NCBI GenBank assembly: GCA_021846505.1
Contig: JAJZWV010000039.1
Span: forward strand, 1-37,864
Length of the DNA: 37,864 bases
Direction of reading: 5' to 3'
DNA from: Bacillota bacterium
GTDB lineage: Bacteria > Bacillota > Sulfobacillia > Sulfobacillales > JAIMBI01
Positions 31,156-37,864 of this stretch are shown piece after piece. The notes beneath the pieces were generated by a model, which did not search any database, was not told the DNA's origin, and worked only from the letters and a program-made list of their open reading frames with translations. Within the stretch, counting starts at the first letter, position 1; every line of letters starts with the position of its first letter. The position numbers and the translations under genes were made by a program.

Positions 31156-32295
31156 ATGAAGCGAGTGGTCATTCTAGGTGGCGGAACCGGGGGCACCATC
31201 GTCGCCAACCAGATGGTGCGTCAACTCCGCCAGGATATTGATGCCGGCGCGGTTGAGATCACGGTGGTTTCCAACACGGAGCAGCATGTTTACCAACCCT
31301 CCTTCCTGTATGTGGCGTTTGATCTAACGGCCCCGTCGGACGCCAAGCGTCCCGAGCGTCAGGTCTTGGACCGCCGGATTCGGCTTGTCCAGGGGGAAGC
31401 GGACCGCGTGGACCCCAGAGAACACGCGGTGGTCATGTCAGACGGCGTGCAACTTCCATACGACTTCTTGGTGATTGCGACGGGCAGCCGTCCCGCTCCC
31501 GAGGAAATCGAGGGATTGGCTGAAGGGGGCCATCACTTCTACACGGAGGAAGGGGCGCTTAAGCTGCGTGAGGCTCTCCAATCCTTCACCGGAGGACGAG
31601 TGGTCCTCGTGGTCGGCGTTCCCCACAAGTGTCCGGTCGCTCCCTTGGAATTCACGCTGATGTTACATGATTGGCTGGCCGCACGAGGATTGGGGCCGTC
31701 CAGCCAGATCGTGTACACCTATCCGATCGGCCGCCCCCATTCACTTGAAGGCGTGTCGGATTGGGTCAAGCCGGTGTTTGAGGCCCGCGGCATTGACTCG
31801 CACATCTTCTTTAATCCCGAGCTCGTCGACCCCGTCGCCGGTACCGTCACCAGCCTCGAAGGTGAAACGCTGTCCTATGACCTTCTGGTCGCGGTTCCTC
31901 CGCATGTGGGACAAGAGGTGATTGCACGCTCGGGTCTGGGTGACAGCGGCAATTGGGTGCCCACCGACCGCCATTCGCTGCTCATGCAGGGAACCGACGA
32001 TGTTTACGTGCTGGGCGACGCCACGAACCTTCCCATCAGCAAAGCTGGCTCCACCGCCCATTTCCAAGCCGACGTGGTGGCGGGCAACATCGTCCAGCGC
32101 CTCCGTGGCGGACACGGATCGCTGCGCTACGATGGGAAGGTGTTCTGCTTTATCGAAACCAGTCTCAGGAAGGCCACCTACATCACGTTCGACTACCAGC
32201 GCCCGCCCCAGCCCGTCGTTTCTGGCTCGTTGCTTCACCTATACAAGTTAGCGTTTAACCACATGTACTGGCTGTCGGCGGCAGGCATTTTGTAG
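31156..32295 (+). CDS. Sulfide:quinone oxidoreductase-like FAD protein
   Basis: A 379-residue flavoprotein of the SQR/flavocytochrome c sulfide dehydrogenase family. FAD motif GGGTGGTIVA (8-17), second dinucleotide region VIATGSRP (106-113), FAD-binding VYVLGDATNLPISKAGS. The only two cysteines are Cys159 in GVPHKCPVAPLE and Cys331 in VFCFIET, at the two redox-disulfide positions of SQR. The C-terminal LYKLAFNHMYWLSAAG is the amphipathic membrane-docking part. It would oxidise sulfide or a carrier-bound persulfide and reduce the (mena)quinone pool. ATG at 31156 follows AGAGGAGA. Neighbours DsrE2, TusA and DUF1641 suggest the sulfur product is handed to protein carriers. Related non-SQR oxidoreductases exist, so activity is probable, not proved. 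Confidence 0.88.
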   Translation: MKRVVILGGGTGGTIVANQMVRQLRQDIDAGAVEITVVSNTEQHVYQPSFLYVAFDLTAPSDAKRPERQVLDRRIRLVQGEADRVDPREHAVVMSDGVQLPYDFLVIATGSRPAPEEIEGLAEGGHHFYTEEGALKLREALQSFTGGRVVLVVGVPHKCPVAPLEFTLMLHDWLAARGLGPSSQIVYTYPIGRPHSLEGVSDWVKPVFEARGIDSHIFFNPELVDPVAGTVTSLEGETLSYDLLVAVPPHVGQEVIARSGLGDSGNWVPTDRHSLLMQGTDDVYVLGDATNLPISKAGSTAHFQADVVAGNIVQRLRGGHGSLRYDGKVFCFIETSLRKATYITFDYQRPPQPVVSGSLLHLYKLAFNHMYWLSAAGIL

Positions 32296-32309
32296 AGAGA
32301 AGGGCACGC

Positions 32310-33074
32310 GTGGCAACAGTGCAGGTGCCGCAGGAGGTTTTGCGGGAGTGGGCGCAAGCCCTCAGCGCGGTGAGGGCGCAAGTACCGCCGCCCATGGCCC
32401 AGCAGGTGGCGTCCATCGTCACTGTCCTGACGGCATGGGCAAGTGGGCAGGAGTCGGCGGGCACAGCCCCCATGGAGGCGAACCCCGTCCCCGCCCTCAC
32501 GCCAGCGACCGCTGCAGCACCGCTCGAGGCAGCGGCGTCAGCGCTAACCGCCGAATTATCGAGCGTGGCGTCCGCCGTCGCCGACAGCGTGACGCCCGCG
32601 CTGGTGGAGCGTGTGACGGCGCTGCTCACGGAATTCGGCGTCATCGGCAGCCGCCTCGCCTCGCCCGCTGGACTGGGTTTGGTGGAGAGCGTCGCCGACC
32701 AGGCCCAGGAGCTGACCCAGCTGCTTCGCCAAATGTTGGCCTGGCAAGCGAATGGAACATGGGTATTGGTGGAAAACACCGTTGCCCTCGTCAAGGCGCT
32801 GCAAGACTCCGTCAGCCCCGCGCTGGCAGAGCGCGTCATAGACTTTCTGGTGCCCGTAGTGGGGTCGCTGAGCCAAATGGATTCGGCCGGCATGCTGGAA
32901 GCGGCCGTGCGCCTTGCCGAGGCGGCTCCCGACAGTCTGGCGCACGCCCGCGAGGATCGCCGCCGCCTAACGGTCGTTGCCCTCTTGCGCGAGGTACAAA
33001 ACCCTGAAGTCCAGCTGGGCATCAAGACCCTGCTGCAGATGCTGCGCCGACTTCCCTACGCCATTGAGGGCTGA
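32310..33074 (+). CDS. DUF1641 family protein
   Basis: A 254-residue protein. The C-terminal half matches the DUF1641 pattern, with a repeated Leu/Val-rich amphipathic helix layout (VALVKALQDSVSPALAERV, MLEAAVRLAE, then EVQNPEVQLGIKTLLQMLRRLP). DUF1641 genes commonly sit beside formate dehydrogenase or SQR-like genes. The N-terminal part (about 1-90) is an Ala/Pro/Val-rich linker with no clear fold. The start is GTG at 32310, with AGAAGGG seven to ten bases upstream, 14 bases after the SQR stop, so it is co-translated. It is largely helical and soluble or membrane-associated. A role as a scaffold linking SQR to the carriers is inference. Confidence 0.78.
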   Translation: MATVQVPQEVLREWAQALSAVRAQVPPPMAQQVASIVTVLTAWASGQESAGTAPMEANPVPALTPATAAAPLEAAASALTAELSSVASAVADSVTPALVERVTALLTEFGVIGSRLASPAGLGLVESVADQAQELTQLLRQMLAWQANGTWVLVENTVALVKALQDSVSPALAERVIDFLVPVVGSLSQMDSAGMLEAAVRLAEAAPDSLAHAREDRRRLTVVALLREVQNPEVQLGIKTLLQMLRRLPYAIEG

Positions 33075-33107
33075 CGAGTCGGCGCTTCTCCAACAGGGCC
33101 AGACTCG
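33075..33107 (+). terminator. Weak hairpin after DUF1641
   Basis: CGAGTC (33075-33080) pairs with GACTCG (33102-33107), with a 21-base loop, followed by AGTTTCCC. The stem is short, so the terminator call is tentative. It starts directly after the DUF1641 stop codon. Confidence 0.25.
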
Positions 33108-33169
33108 AGTTTCCCTGGCAGCGGCCGCACGGCCCCGCCAGTGATAGCTAGATCGTGCTATAGACGACT

Positions 33170-34200
33170 CCGCGATGCTGGCCGCCTTAGCGGCCGCGCT
33201 GGATTCCACCCGGGGCCGCCCGTCCCTCCGCGTGGCCCAAGACCTCCGGCTGTTCTATGTGCAGCACGGCTATCAGCTGTCCGACCGGGTGCTCGTGGAG
33301 GAGGTCGCGGATAGCTTTCCCCGGCAGCGGTCTTGCCAGCTGGGGGTGACCAACCTGGTGCCGCATCCCACCACTGGCCCTGTGGTCGCACCGCCGCGGG
33401 CCGGCGGGGATCGCGGCCGCGAATGCGGCCGTCACGCACCGCCTCCAGGGCGAGAAGGTGCTCCAGGGTCGGCGTTGCCGGATCAACTCGACGGTGACGG
33501 ATGCCACCATCCACCGTCCGACGGACTCCGGGCTCCTGGCCGATGGCATCCGCCGGCTCACACGGATGCCCCGCCCGGCGCCGGCGGCATTCCTGGTGCC
33601 CGGTCCGCTGCCCCGGGACCCTGCACGGGCTCAAAAATGCCCGGACCCTGGCCCGCAGGAAACAGCTGTGGCGCCGGGCGGGCGAGGCAGTCTCCGCGGT
33701 GCTCCGCCAGACGCCGCAACGCCTGACGTCGGCCCGGGATCCGTTGGCCACCGTCATCGCCCAAAGTCGGGGCGCCGCGGCCGATGAGCGGATCCCGGAC
33801 CGGGTCGTGAGCTGCGTGGACCCCGGCGCGCGGCCCATTGAAACAGGGAAGCTGGGGCAGCCGGTGCCATTCGTCTACAGCGTGCCGGCGGGGCAGGCCG
33901 CAGACAGCTTTCTGACCGGGTACACGGTGGAGGAGGCTCCCCGGGGATGTCGAGGCCCCTGATCCCCGCCCTCGATCCGCATCGCGCGCCGTTTGGGCAA
34001 GATCCCACTCTCGTGGCGACGGGCCGGGCTGTGACAGTGCGGCGAGCCAACACGTCTGTCGGGATCGGCCGATTCGCACCGTGGCGACCCGAAGCGCGGG
34101 AACCAATCCGCCGCACGAATGCCACCCCGCCTTCCGGCGAGCATCCACTCTCACTGTGGGTGCGCCCCGCCCCGAGAGTGCAAGCGGGCGGGCGGGGCGG
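33170..34200 (+). pseudogene. Decayed ISNCY-like transposase
   Basis: Plus-strand fragments of one transposase are split over three frames. An N-terminal part resembles a DUF772-type domain (about 33175-33370, VLVEEVADSFPRQRSC). A segment GRRCRINSTVTDATIHRPTD (about 33465-33525) matches the DDE-family Thr-Val-x-x-Thr-x-Ile-His-x-Pro-Thr-Asp motif. Then comes RKQLWRRAGEAVSAVLRQTPQR and PDRVVSCVDPGARPIETGKL (about 33650-33860), typical of ISNCY-type enzymes. DPHRAPFGQDPTLVAT (about 33968-34017) resembles the final catalytic region. At least two frameshifts and a missing segment make it dead. The remnant ends near 34200, at a GC-rich inverted repeat. Confidence 0.65.
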
Positions 34201-35043
34201 ATAGCCGCCGGTGTCAAATAACCGGTTGGCCTCGCCGTACGGGATGGCGCCCTCGCCCATGCCACCAAAGGTGCCGCGCGTTTTCCACTCAAGTGCCAGG
34301 TGCGCGAGGAGTCCCATCACCGCCCGCACCGGGCCCGAGCCCGTGCTGATACGCGCCACCCCCAGCGCCGCCAGCCGCGAGGCGTCCGACTGGGGCCCCG
34401 CCAGCACATTGAGCGGCCCCGCTAGCCCTAAGGCCAGCGCGCGGACGGTGAATTCGTCCTCAGTGCCGGGCACAAACACGCCGTCGGCGCCGGCCGCCAG
34501 ATAGGCCGCGCCGCGGCGCACAGCGTGATCCAGGCGCGTGGCCGACGGCCCCACTTCGTGCCAGTACACGTCGGTGCGGGCGTTCAGGAACAGGGGAACC
34601 CCCGCGCCGTCGGCGGCGGCGCGGCAGGCGGCCAGGCGCGCCACCTGGCGCTCGAGGGGCACCAGCTGCCCATCCCGCCAATCCTCCAGGTTTATGCCCA
34701 CTATGCCCGCTGCCACGGCCTGGCGCACCAGGTCCGCCACCCCCGACGGTTCGTCGGCGTACCCCGCTTCCAGGTCCGCCGTCACCGGGACCGCGATCGC
34801 GCGCACGATGCGCGCCAATCCGCTCAGCAGCTCGGGTGCCGGCAGGCGCTCGCCATCGGGGAAACCCGCCTGAAAGGCCATGCCCGCACTGGTGGTACCG
34901 ATCGCGGGAAAGCCCGCCGCCTCAAACACGCGGGCTGACATGGCATCCCAGGCATTGGGCAGCACCAGCGGCCGCCCCGCCTGGTGCAGCACCTTAAATT
35001 GGCTCGCCCGCTCGCTCTGACTCATCGCCTTCATCGCCTTCAT
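33754..35043 (-). CDS. PEP mutase/isocitrate lyase family protein with runaway C-terminus
   Basis: The first 276 residues are a normal phosphoenolpyruvate mutase/isocitrate lyase-family protein. VLPNAWDAMSARVFEAAGF (27-45), VPVTADLEAGYAD (85-97, metal-binding Asp/Glu), GINLEDWRDG (116-125) and LNARTDVYW (153-161) are present, ending near YGEANRLF (269-276), where relatives stop. The frame then continues about 153 codons through low-complexity Pro/Arg/Gly sequence antisense to the fossil transposase. The original stop was probably removed by insertion at about 34200-34215. The family cleaves or rearranges small oxoacids; activity may survive the tail. Start: three in-frame ATGs at 35043, 35034 and 35025 in a repeated GGCGATGAA run. 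The 35043 ATG is best placed after AAGGTGATC, and overlaps nothing. It follows the alpha/beta hydrolase stop by eight bases. Confidence 0.78.
   Translation of the reverse strand: MKAMKAMSQSERASQFKVLHQAGRPLVLPNAWDAMSARVFEAAGFPAIGTTSAGMAFQAGFPDGERLPAPELLSGLARIVRAIAVPVTADLEAGYADEPSGVADLVRQAVAAGIVGINLEDWRDGQLVPLERQVARLAACRAAADGAGVPLFLNARTDVYWHEVGPSATRLDHAVRRGAAYLAAGADGVFVPGTEDEFTVRALALGLAGPLNVLAGPQSDASRLAALGVARISTGSGPVRAVMGLLAHLALEWKTRGTFGGMGEGAIPYGEANRLFDTGGYPPRPPACTLGAGRTHSESGCSPEGGVAFVRRIGSRASGRHGANRPIPTDVLARRTVTARPVATRVGSCPNGARCGSRAGIRGLDIPGEPPPPCTRSESCLRPAPPARCRRMAPAAPASLFQWAARRGPRSSRPGPGSAHRPRRPDFGR
34163..34199. repeat. GC-rich 10-bp inverted repeat at the end of the fossil transposon
   Basis: CGCCCCGCCC (34163-34172) and GGGCGGGGCG (34190-34199) are exact inverse complements around a 17-base centre. 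It sits at the junction between the decayed transposase and the PEP-mutase coding domain. It may be a remnant of a terminal repeat or a terminator for the transposase side. Confidence 0.35.
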
Positions 35044-35051
35044 CGCCTTGA

Positions 35052-36026
35052 TCACCTTCTCTCCGATCCCGCCGCCAGGAAGCTTGACGCCTGCCGCCAC
35101 AGCCGGCCGCGCCCGGACTCCAGATGCATCACATGCGTGCCGCGGGACAGCGTGACTTGGTCCACAGAGGCTGCACCCGCCAAGGCCTCCGCCAGCCAGC
35201 CCACATCACGGTGCGTGGCCTGGGTGTCCCAGGCTCCCCGGATGAGGAGCACCGGCGCCCGCACCCCGGCCGGGTCATACGGAAAGTGCCCCGCGTGCGC
35301 GTCGGCGATATCCGCGAAGGGGCCCGCGGGCACCCGCACGGTGGGCGGCACGCGATCGCCACTGGCGGAGTCCGCCGCCAGGTAGGCCGCAGCCCACGGC
35401 TCAAAGGCGTCCCGGCTGAAGACAGGGGCCTCGCCCGCCGGCACCTCCGCCTGAAACCGGTCCCACTGCTGCTGGGCCGAAATATCCCGGGTGGGTGGCA
35501 GCGCGCCGGGGGCGCCGGCCCTCTCGCGCCGGGTGATGGGGCCAAACAGCACCAGCCGCGCCACACGCTCGGGCCAGTGGCTCGCAAGGCGCCCAGCCAC
35601 CAAGGTGCCCCACGAGTGCGCCAAGAGTCCCACCCGAGCCACGCCGGCCTCGTTTCGCACCGCGTCCACCACCGCCGCCAGCTGCGCCGCCGCGGCGCCC
35701 ACACGGCCAACAGGCTCGCTGGCGGCAGGCCACCGCGACGACGCGCCATAGCCGAGGAAATCAAAGCTGTACGCGTCCAAGCCCGCTGAGGCTAAGTTTT
35801 GCATCCAGGACCCGGCCTCTTTCCCCCTCTCGCTGCTCGGTACCGGGTCTACAGCGCGGCCGAAGTCCCACCCCACTGAAAGCGCCGTCGGGAAGGTAGC
35901 CCCGTGGACGTACACCACCGGCAGGCCGCGGCCCGCCCGGTGAAACAGCGCCACGCGGCCCTGCGGCATTTCCACCCAGCGCTCCGGCTCTATCACTGCA
36001 CGGGACTGGCTGCCAGGGACGCTCAT
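35052..36026 (-). CDS. Alpha/beta hydrolase
   Basis: A 324-residue alpha/beta hydrolase-fold enzyme. The oxyanion-hole strand is VVYVHGATF (37-45), the nucleophile elbow is LLAHSWGTL with Ser138, and the catalytic acid is Asp267 in IRGAWDTQ. The base is His298 in SRGTHVMHLE. The lid region is about 165-250. No signal peptide is visible, so it is probably cytosolic. Start: ATG at 36026, with GAGGTGA seven bases upstream; the ATG at 36032 lies directly on that site. It is followed at once by the PEP mutase-family gene, so the two form an operon. It diverges from the ArsR-type gene over 54 bases, which suggests regulation by that protein. The substrate cannot be told. Confidence 0.87.
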   Translation of the reverse strand: MSVPGSQSRAVIEPERWVEMPQGRVALFHRAGRGLPVVYVHGATFPTALSVGWDFGRAVDPVPSSERGKEAGSWMQNLASAGLDAYSFDFLGYGASSRWPAASEPVGRVGAAAAQLAAVVDAVRNEAGVARVGLLAHSWGTLVAGRLASHWPERVARLVLFGPITRRERAGAPGALPPTRDISAQQQWDRFQAEVPAGEAPVFSRDAFEPWAAAYLAADSASGDRVPPTVRVPAGPFADIADAHAGHFPYDPAGVRAPVLLIRGAWDTQATHRDVGWLAEALAGAASVDQVTLSRGTHVMHLESGRGRLWRQASSFLAAGSERR

Positions 36027-36080
36027 GCTCATCACCTCAGAACGAGATTACTGCCGTGTCGTTTGTGGCATCATCGAAAT

Positions 36081-36824
36081 ATGGACAGCATCGAAGAAGC
36101 TCGCCCAGGGCGAGCCATGGGCGCGGTGGACCGCGCCACCCCCAGTATTGCCCGCGCCGCGTCCGCCATGGGCGACCCCACCCGCGCCGCCATGCTGCTG
36201 GCTTCGATGGGCGGCCCGCGCTCTGCCGGCCAGCTGGCGGCCTCCGCCGCCGTAAGTGCCTCCACCGCCAGCAGCCATCTTAGGCGCCTCGGCGAGGCGC
36301 ATCTCGTGGAGGTGACTGCCCACGGGCGCCAGCGATACTATGCGCTGGCCGGCCCCAGCGTGGCCGCTGCGCTCGAAGCACTGGGGCACCTGTCGCCGCC
36401 AGCGCCGATTCGCTCGCTGGCCGCATCCAGCCGAGGAGCGGCGCTGCGGCGTGCCCGCACCTGCTACGACCACTTGGCGGGCAAGGCCGGCGTGTGGCTG
36501 CTGGATGCCCTCCTGGAGCAGGGGTGGCTGGCACGGGCCGGCGGCGGCAACTTCGACCTGACGGCGGTCGGCATCGCAAGGCTGGCCGCGTGGAGTGCGC
36601 CCTGGCCGCCCGTCGCCCCGAGTCGGCGCCGCCTGGCGTTCGCCTGCCCCGATTGGTCCGAAGAGCGGCCGCACCTGGCGGGCGCGCTGGGCGCGGCCAT
36701 CACCCGCCACCTGCTGCAGCTGGGCTGGATGATGCCCGACCCAGGCCAGCGCACGGTCCGACTGTCCGCCGCCGGCCGTGATGGCCTGACCCGTCTCTTG
36801 GGCGTGGCGCCCCCCGATTCCTGA
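36081..36824 (+). CDS. ArsR-family winged-helix regulator with extended C-terminus
   Basis: A 247-residue regulator. The N-terminal wHTH (about 25-90) contains AASAMGDPTRAAMLLASM, then SAGQLAASAAVSASTASSHLRRL as the recognition helix (49-70), and the wing VTAHGRQRYYAL. Cys/His metal motifs of ArsR/SmtB sensors are not seen. The C-terminal half has CYDHLAGKAGVWLLDALLEQGWL, typical of a helical subgroup of ArsR proteins of unknown ligand. It diverges from the hydrolase/PEP-mutase operon, so it probably controls both directions. No Shine-Dalgarno-like sequence precedes the ATG at 36081, so it may be translated from a leaderless or very short-leader message. An internal ATG at 36117 is an alternative with only weak upstream signal. 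Confidence 0.82.
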   Translation: MDSIEEARPGRAMGAVDRATPSIARAASAMGDPTRAAMLLASMGGPRSAGQLAASAAVSASTASSHLRRLGEAHLVEVTAHGRQRYYALAGPSVAAALEALGHLSPPAPIRSLAASSRGAALRRARTCYDHLAGKAGVWLLDALLEQGWLARAGGGNFDLTAVGIARLAAWSAPWPPVAPSRRRLAFACPDWSEERPHLAGALGAAITRHLLQLGWMMPDPGQRTVRLSAAGRDGLTRLLGVAPPDS

Positions 36825-36970
36825 TGGGCCGCAGAGATAAAGCATAAAGGCGCAACCTGACGGGCATGCGCTGGCGTTTATGGGCTCGCTGCGCCCCGCG
36901 TGTGCGTGGTCAATTTTCTCCACATGGTCAGCACCTTCGCCAATTACCGGCATCGGGGTGACGCTCTCCG

Positions 36971-36979
36971 TGGTATAAT
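36971..36979 (+). promoter_or_regulatory. Extended -10 promoter before the Rpn-type nuclease gene
   Basis: TGG-TATAAT at 36971-36979 is a perfect TATAAT with the extended TG. It lies 30 bases before the ATG at 37010. The sequence 17 bases further upstream is not a good -35 box. The leader contains the GGGAGG ribosome-binding site at 36996-37001. Confidence 0.6.
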
Positions 36980-37009
36980 TAGGGCAATCGCTAGCGGGAG
37001 GCGCGCGGC

Positions 37010-37864
37010 ATGGAGCTGCTGAAGCCGACGGTGGATCTGGCGTTTCACCGCATGTTGAGCCAAGCCGGGAACGAGCCCGTGTTGCTTGACTTGCTGAATG
37101 CAGTGTTGGTGTCATCCGGCGATCGGCCCGCCACGGGCGTCACGGTCATGAACCCGCGCATTGAGCCGCGCACGGCGACTGACAGAGCCGCGGTGCTGGA
37201 CGTGCGGGCCACGCTGGCCGACGGGCGATCTGCCAACGTTGAGATGCAAGTGGTGAATCAGGGCGACTGGGCCGCGCGAAGCCTATACTATTGGGCCCGG
37301 CTGTTTGCCGACCAGCTGACGACCGCCATGCCGTACCGCCAGCTCACCCCCACGATCTCGGTAGGGGTGCTGAGCTTTCGCCTGTGGCCCGGCGGACCCT
37401 TTCACCACACGTTTCGTCTTCGCGCGGACCATGACCCGGCTATGGTCTGGAGCGATCACCTCGCGCTGCATACCGTGGAGCTGAAGAAGTTGCCTGAATC
37501 GTTTCGCCCCGAAGATGAAGAGTTGGTGCGGTGGATGAAGTTCCTGATGGATGGGCCGCCTGGCCAGAAGGAGGAGATCGCGATGGAATCGCCCGCGATT
37601 CAGCAGGCACTGACGACCCTGGAGACCTTAAGCTACGACCAGGAGTTCCGCGCCTTGTACGAGGCACGCGAAAAGGCGCAGCGCGACCTCATTTCCATGC
37701 GCGCCGACGGCCTGGAGGAGGGTCGCGCGGAAGGTCGGGAAGAGGGCCGTGCCGAAGGTCGGGAAGAGGGCCGTGCCGAAGGTCGGGAGGAGGGCCGTGC
37801 CGAAGGTCGGGAGGAGGGCCGTGCCGAAGGTCGGGAGGAGGGCCGTGCCGAAGGTCGGGAGGAG
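37010..37864 (+). CDS. Rpn-family PD-(D/E)XK nuclease (partial at right edge)
   Basis: The frame opens with ATG at 37010, with GGGAGG eight bases upstream, and is still open at the window end (285 codons seen). The N-terminus MELLKPTVDLAFHRMLSQ matches the Rpn/PD-(D/E)XK nuclease-transposase family. DVRATLADGRSANVEMQV (about 64-81) holds the Asp and the Glu-x-Gln nuclease core, and YYWARLFADQL follows. Rpn proteins such as RpnA are DNases that promote recA-independent recombination. After about residue 240 the protein is a run of an 8-residue unit rich in Gly, Arg and Glu (GREEGRAE), encoded by the tandem DNA repeat at 37730-37864. It is predicted to be a charged helical tail. Its true end lies outside the window. 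Confidence 0.85.
   Translation, partial: MELLKPTVDLAFHRMLSQAGNEPVLLDLLNAVLVSSGDRPATGVTVMNPRIEPRTATDRAAVLDVRATLADGRSANVEMQVVNQGDWAARSLYYWARLFADQLTTAMPYRQLTPTISVGVLSFRLWPGGPFHHTFRLRADHDPAMVWSDHLALHTVELKKLPESFRPEDEELVRWMKFLMDGPPGQKEEIAMESPAIQQALTTLETLSYDQEFRALYEAREKAQRDLISMRADGLEEGRAEGREEGRAEGREEGRAEGREEGRAEGREEGRAEGREEGRAEGREE
37730..37864 (+). repeat. 24-bp in-frame tandem repeat at the 3' end of the Rpn gene
   Basis: The unit GAAGGTCGGGA(A/G)GAG plus GGCCGTGCC (24 bases) is repeated five times with a further 15 bases at the edge. The first two copies have GAAGAG and the later four GAGGAG, so the copies are nearly identical and probably recent. Each unit adds eight codons without a shift, so copy-number change would lengthen or shorten the protein tail rather than switch the gene off. 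Confidence 0.92.

Noticed and set aside
33175-33726. An intact small protein gene in the right-hand fossil
   Set aside because: The recognisable transposase segments lie in successive different frames, so no single frame here is a functional gene.
37730-37864. CRISPR-like direct repeats at the right edge
   Set aside because: The repeats are contiguous with no spacers, in frame, and encode a protein tail.

Overview
This is a GC-rich (roughly two thirds G+C) bacterial chromosome segment with no rRNA, tRNA, CRISPR array or intact mobile element that I can see. Strong AGGAGG/GGAGG-type ribosome-binding sites, menaquinone-type respiration genes and a DsrE/TusA/sulfide-quinone-oxidoreductase cluster suggest a high-GC Firmicute of the Sulfobacillus/Thermaerobacter/Symbiobacterium kind. 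Chloroflexota or Actinobacteria cannot be excluded, and this is an inference from gene content only.

Layout. (1) 1-577: the 5' end of an MMPL/RND-type transporter gene running off the left edge. (2) 974-7867, minus strand: a tightly overlapping operon for 4-hydroxyphenylacetate/homoprotocatechuate degradation. Its order is a PPOX-type flavoprotein, a GntR regulator, a DapA-family aldolase, a fumarylacetoacetase-fold isomerase/decarboxylase, HpaE, HpaB and HpaD. The promoter carries two copies of an 11-base element, one on the -10 box and one just downstream, a likely site for the GntR protein. (3) 8021-12261: a 3-methyladenine DNA glycosylase, a beta-lactamase-fold serine hydrolase and an orphan peptide-type solute-binding lipoprotein, closed by an 18-bp perfect hairpin. 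(4) 12349-25215: a CcdA-like membrane protein and a divergently organised surface-polysaccharide locus. The minus arm has two GT4 glycosyltransferases, an O-antigen ligase/polymerase-like protein, GalE and a class II aldolase. The plus arm has a polyprenyl-phosphate glycosylphosphotransferase, two GT4 enzymes, a DUF2079 membrane protein and a Wzm/Wzt ABC exporter. The arms diverge from a promoter region with overlapping -10 boxes.

(5) 25380-34200: a block bracketed by two decayed transposase genes (IS3-like on the left, ISNCY-like on the right). It holds a three-subunit succinate dehydrogenase/fumarate reductase resembling the actinobacterial Sdh1 type with a UbiE/MenG methyltransferase (minus), and a DsrE2-TusA-SQR-DUF1641 sulfur module (plus). 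Together these would feed electrons from succinate and sulfide/persulfide into the (mena)quinone pool. (6) 33754-36824: a PEP mutase/isocitrate lyase-family gene whose reading frame has lost its normal end and runs antisense through the right-hand transposase fossil, an alpha/beta hydrolase, and a divergent ArsR-type regulator. (7) 37010 to the right edge: an Rpn/PD-(D/E)XK nuclease-family gene ending in a 24-bp tandem repeat.

The most interesting points are the sulfur-oxidation module with DUF1641, the twin operator and atypical enzyme set of the aromatic operon, the mixed export logic of the polysaccharide locus, and the runaway PEP-mutase frame. None is proved to be a new system from the sequence alone.
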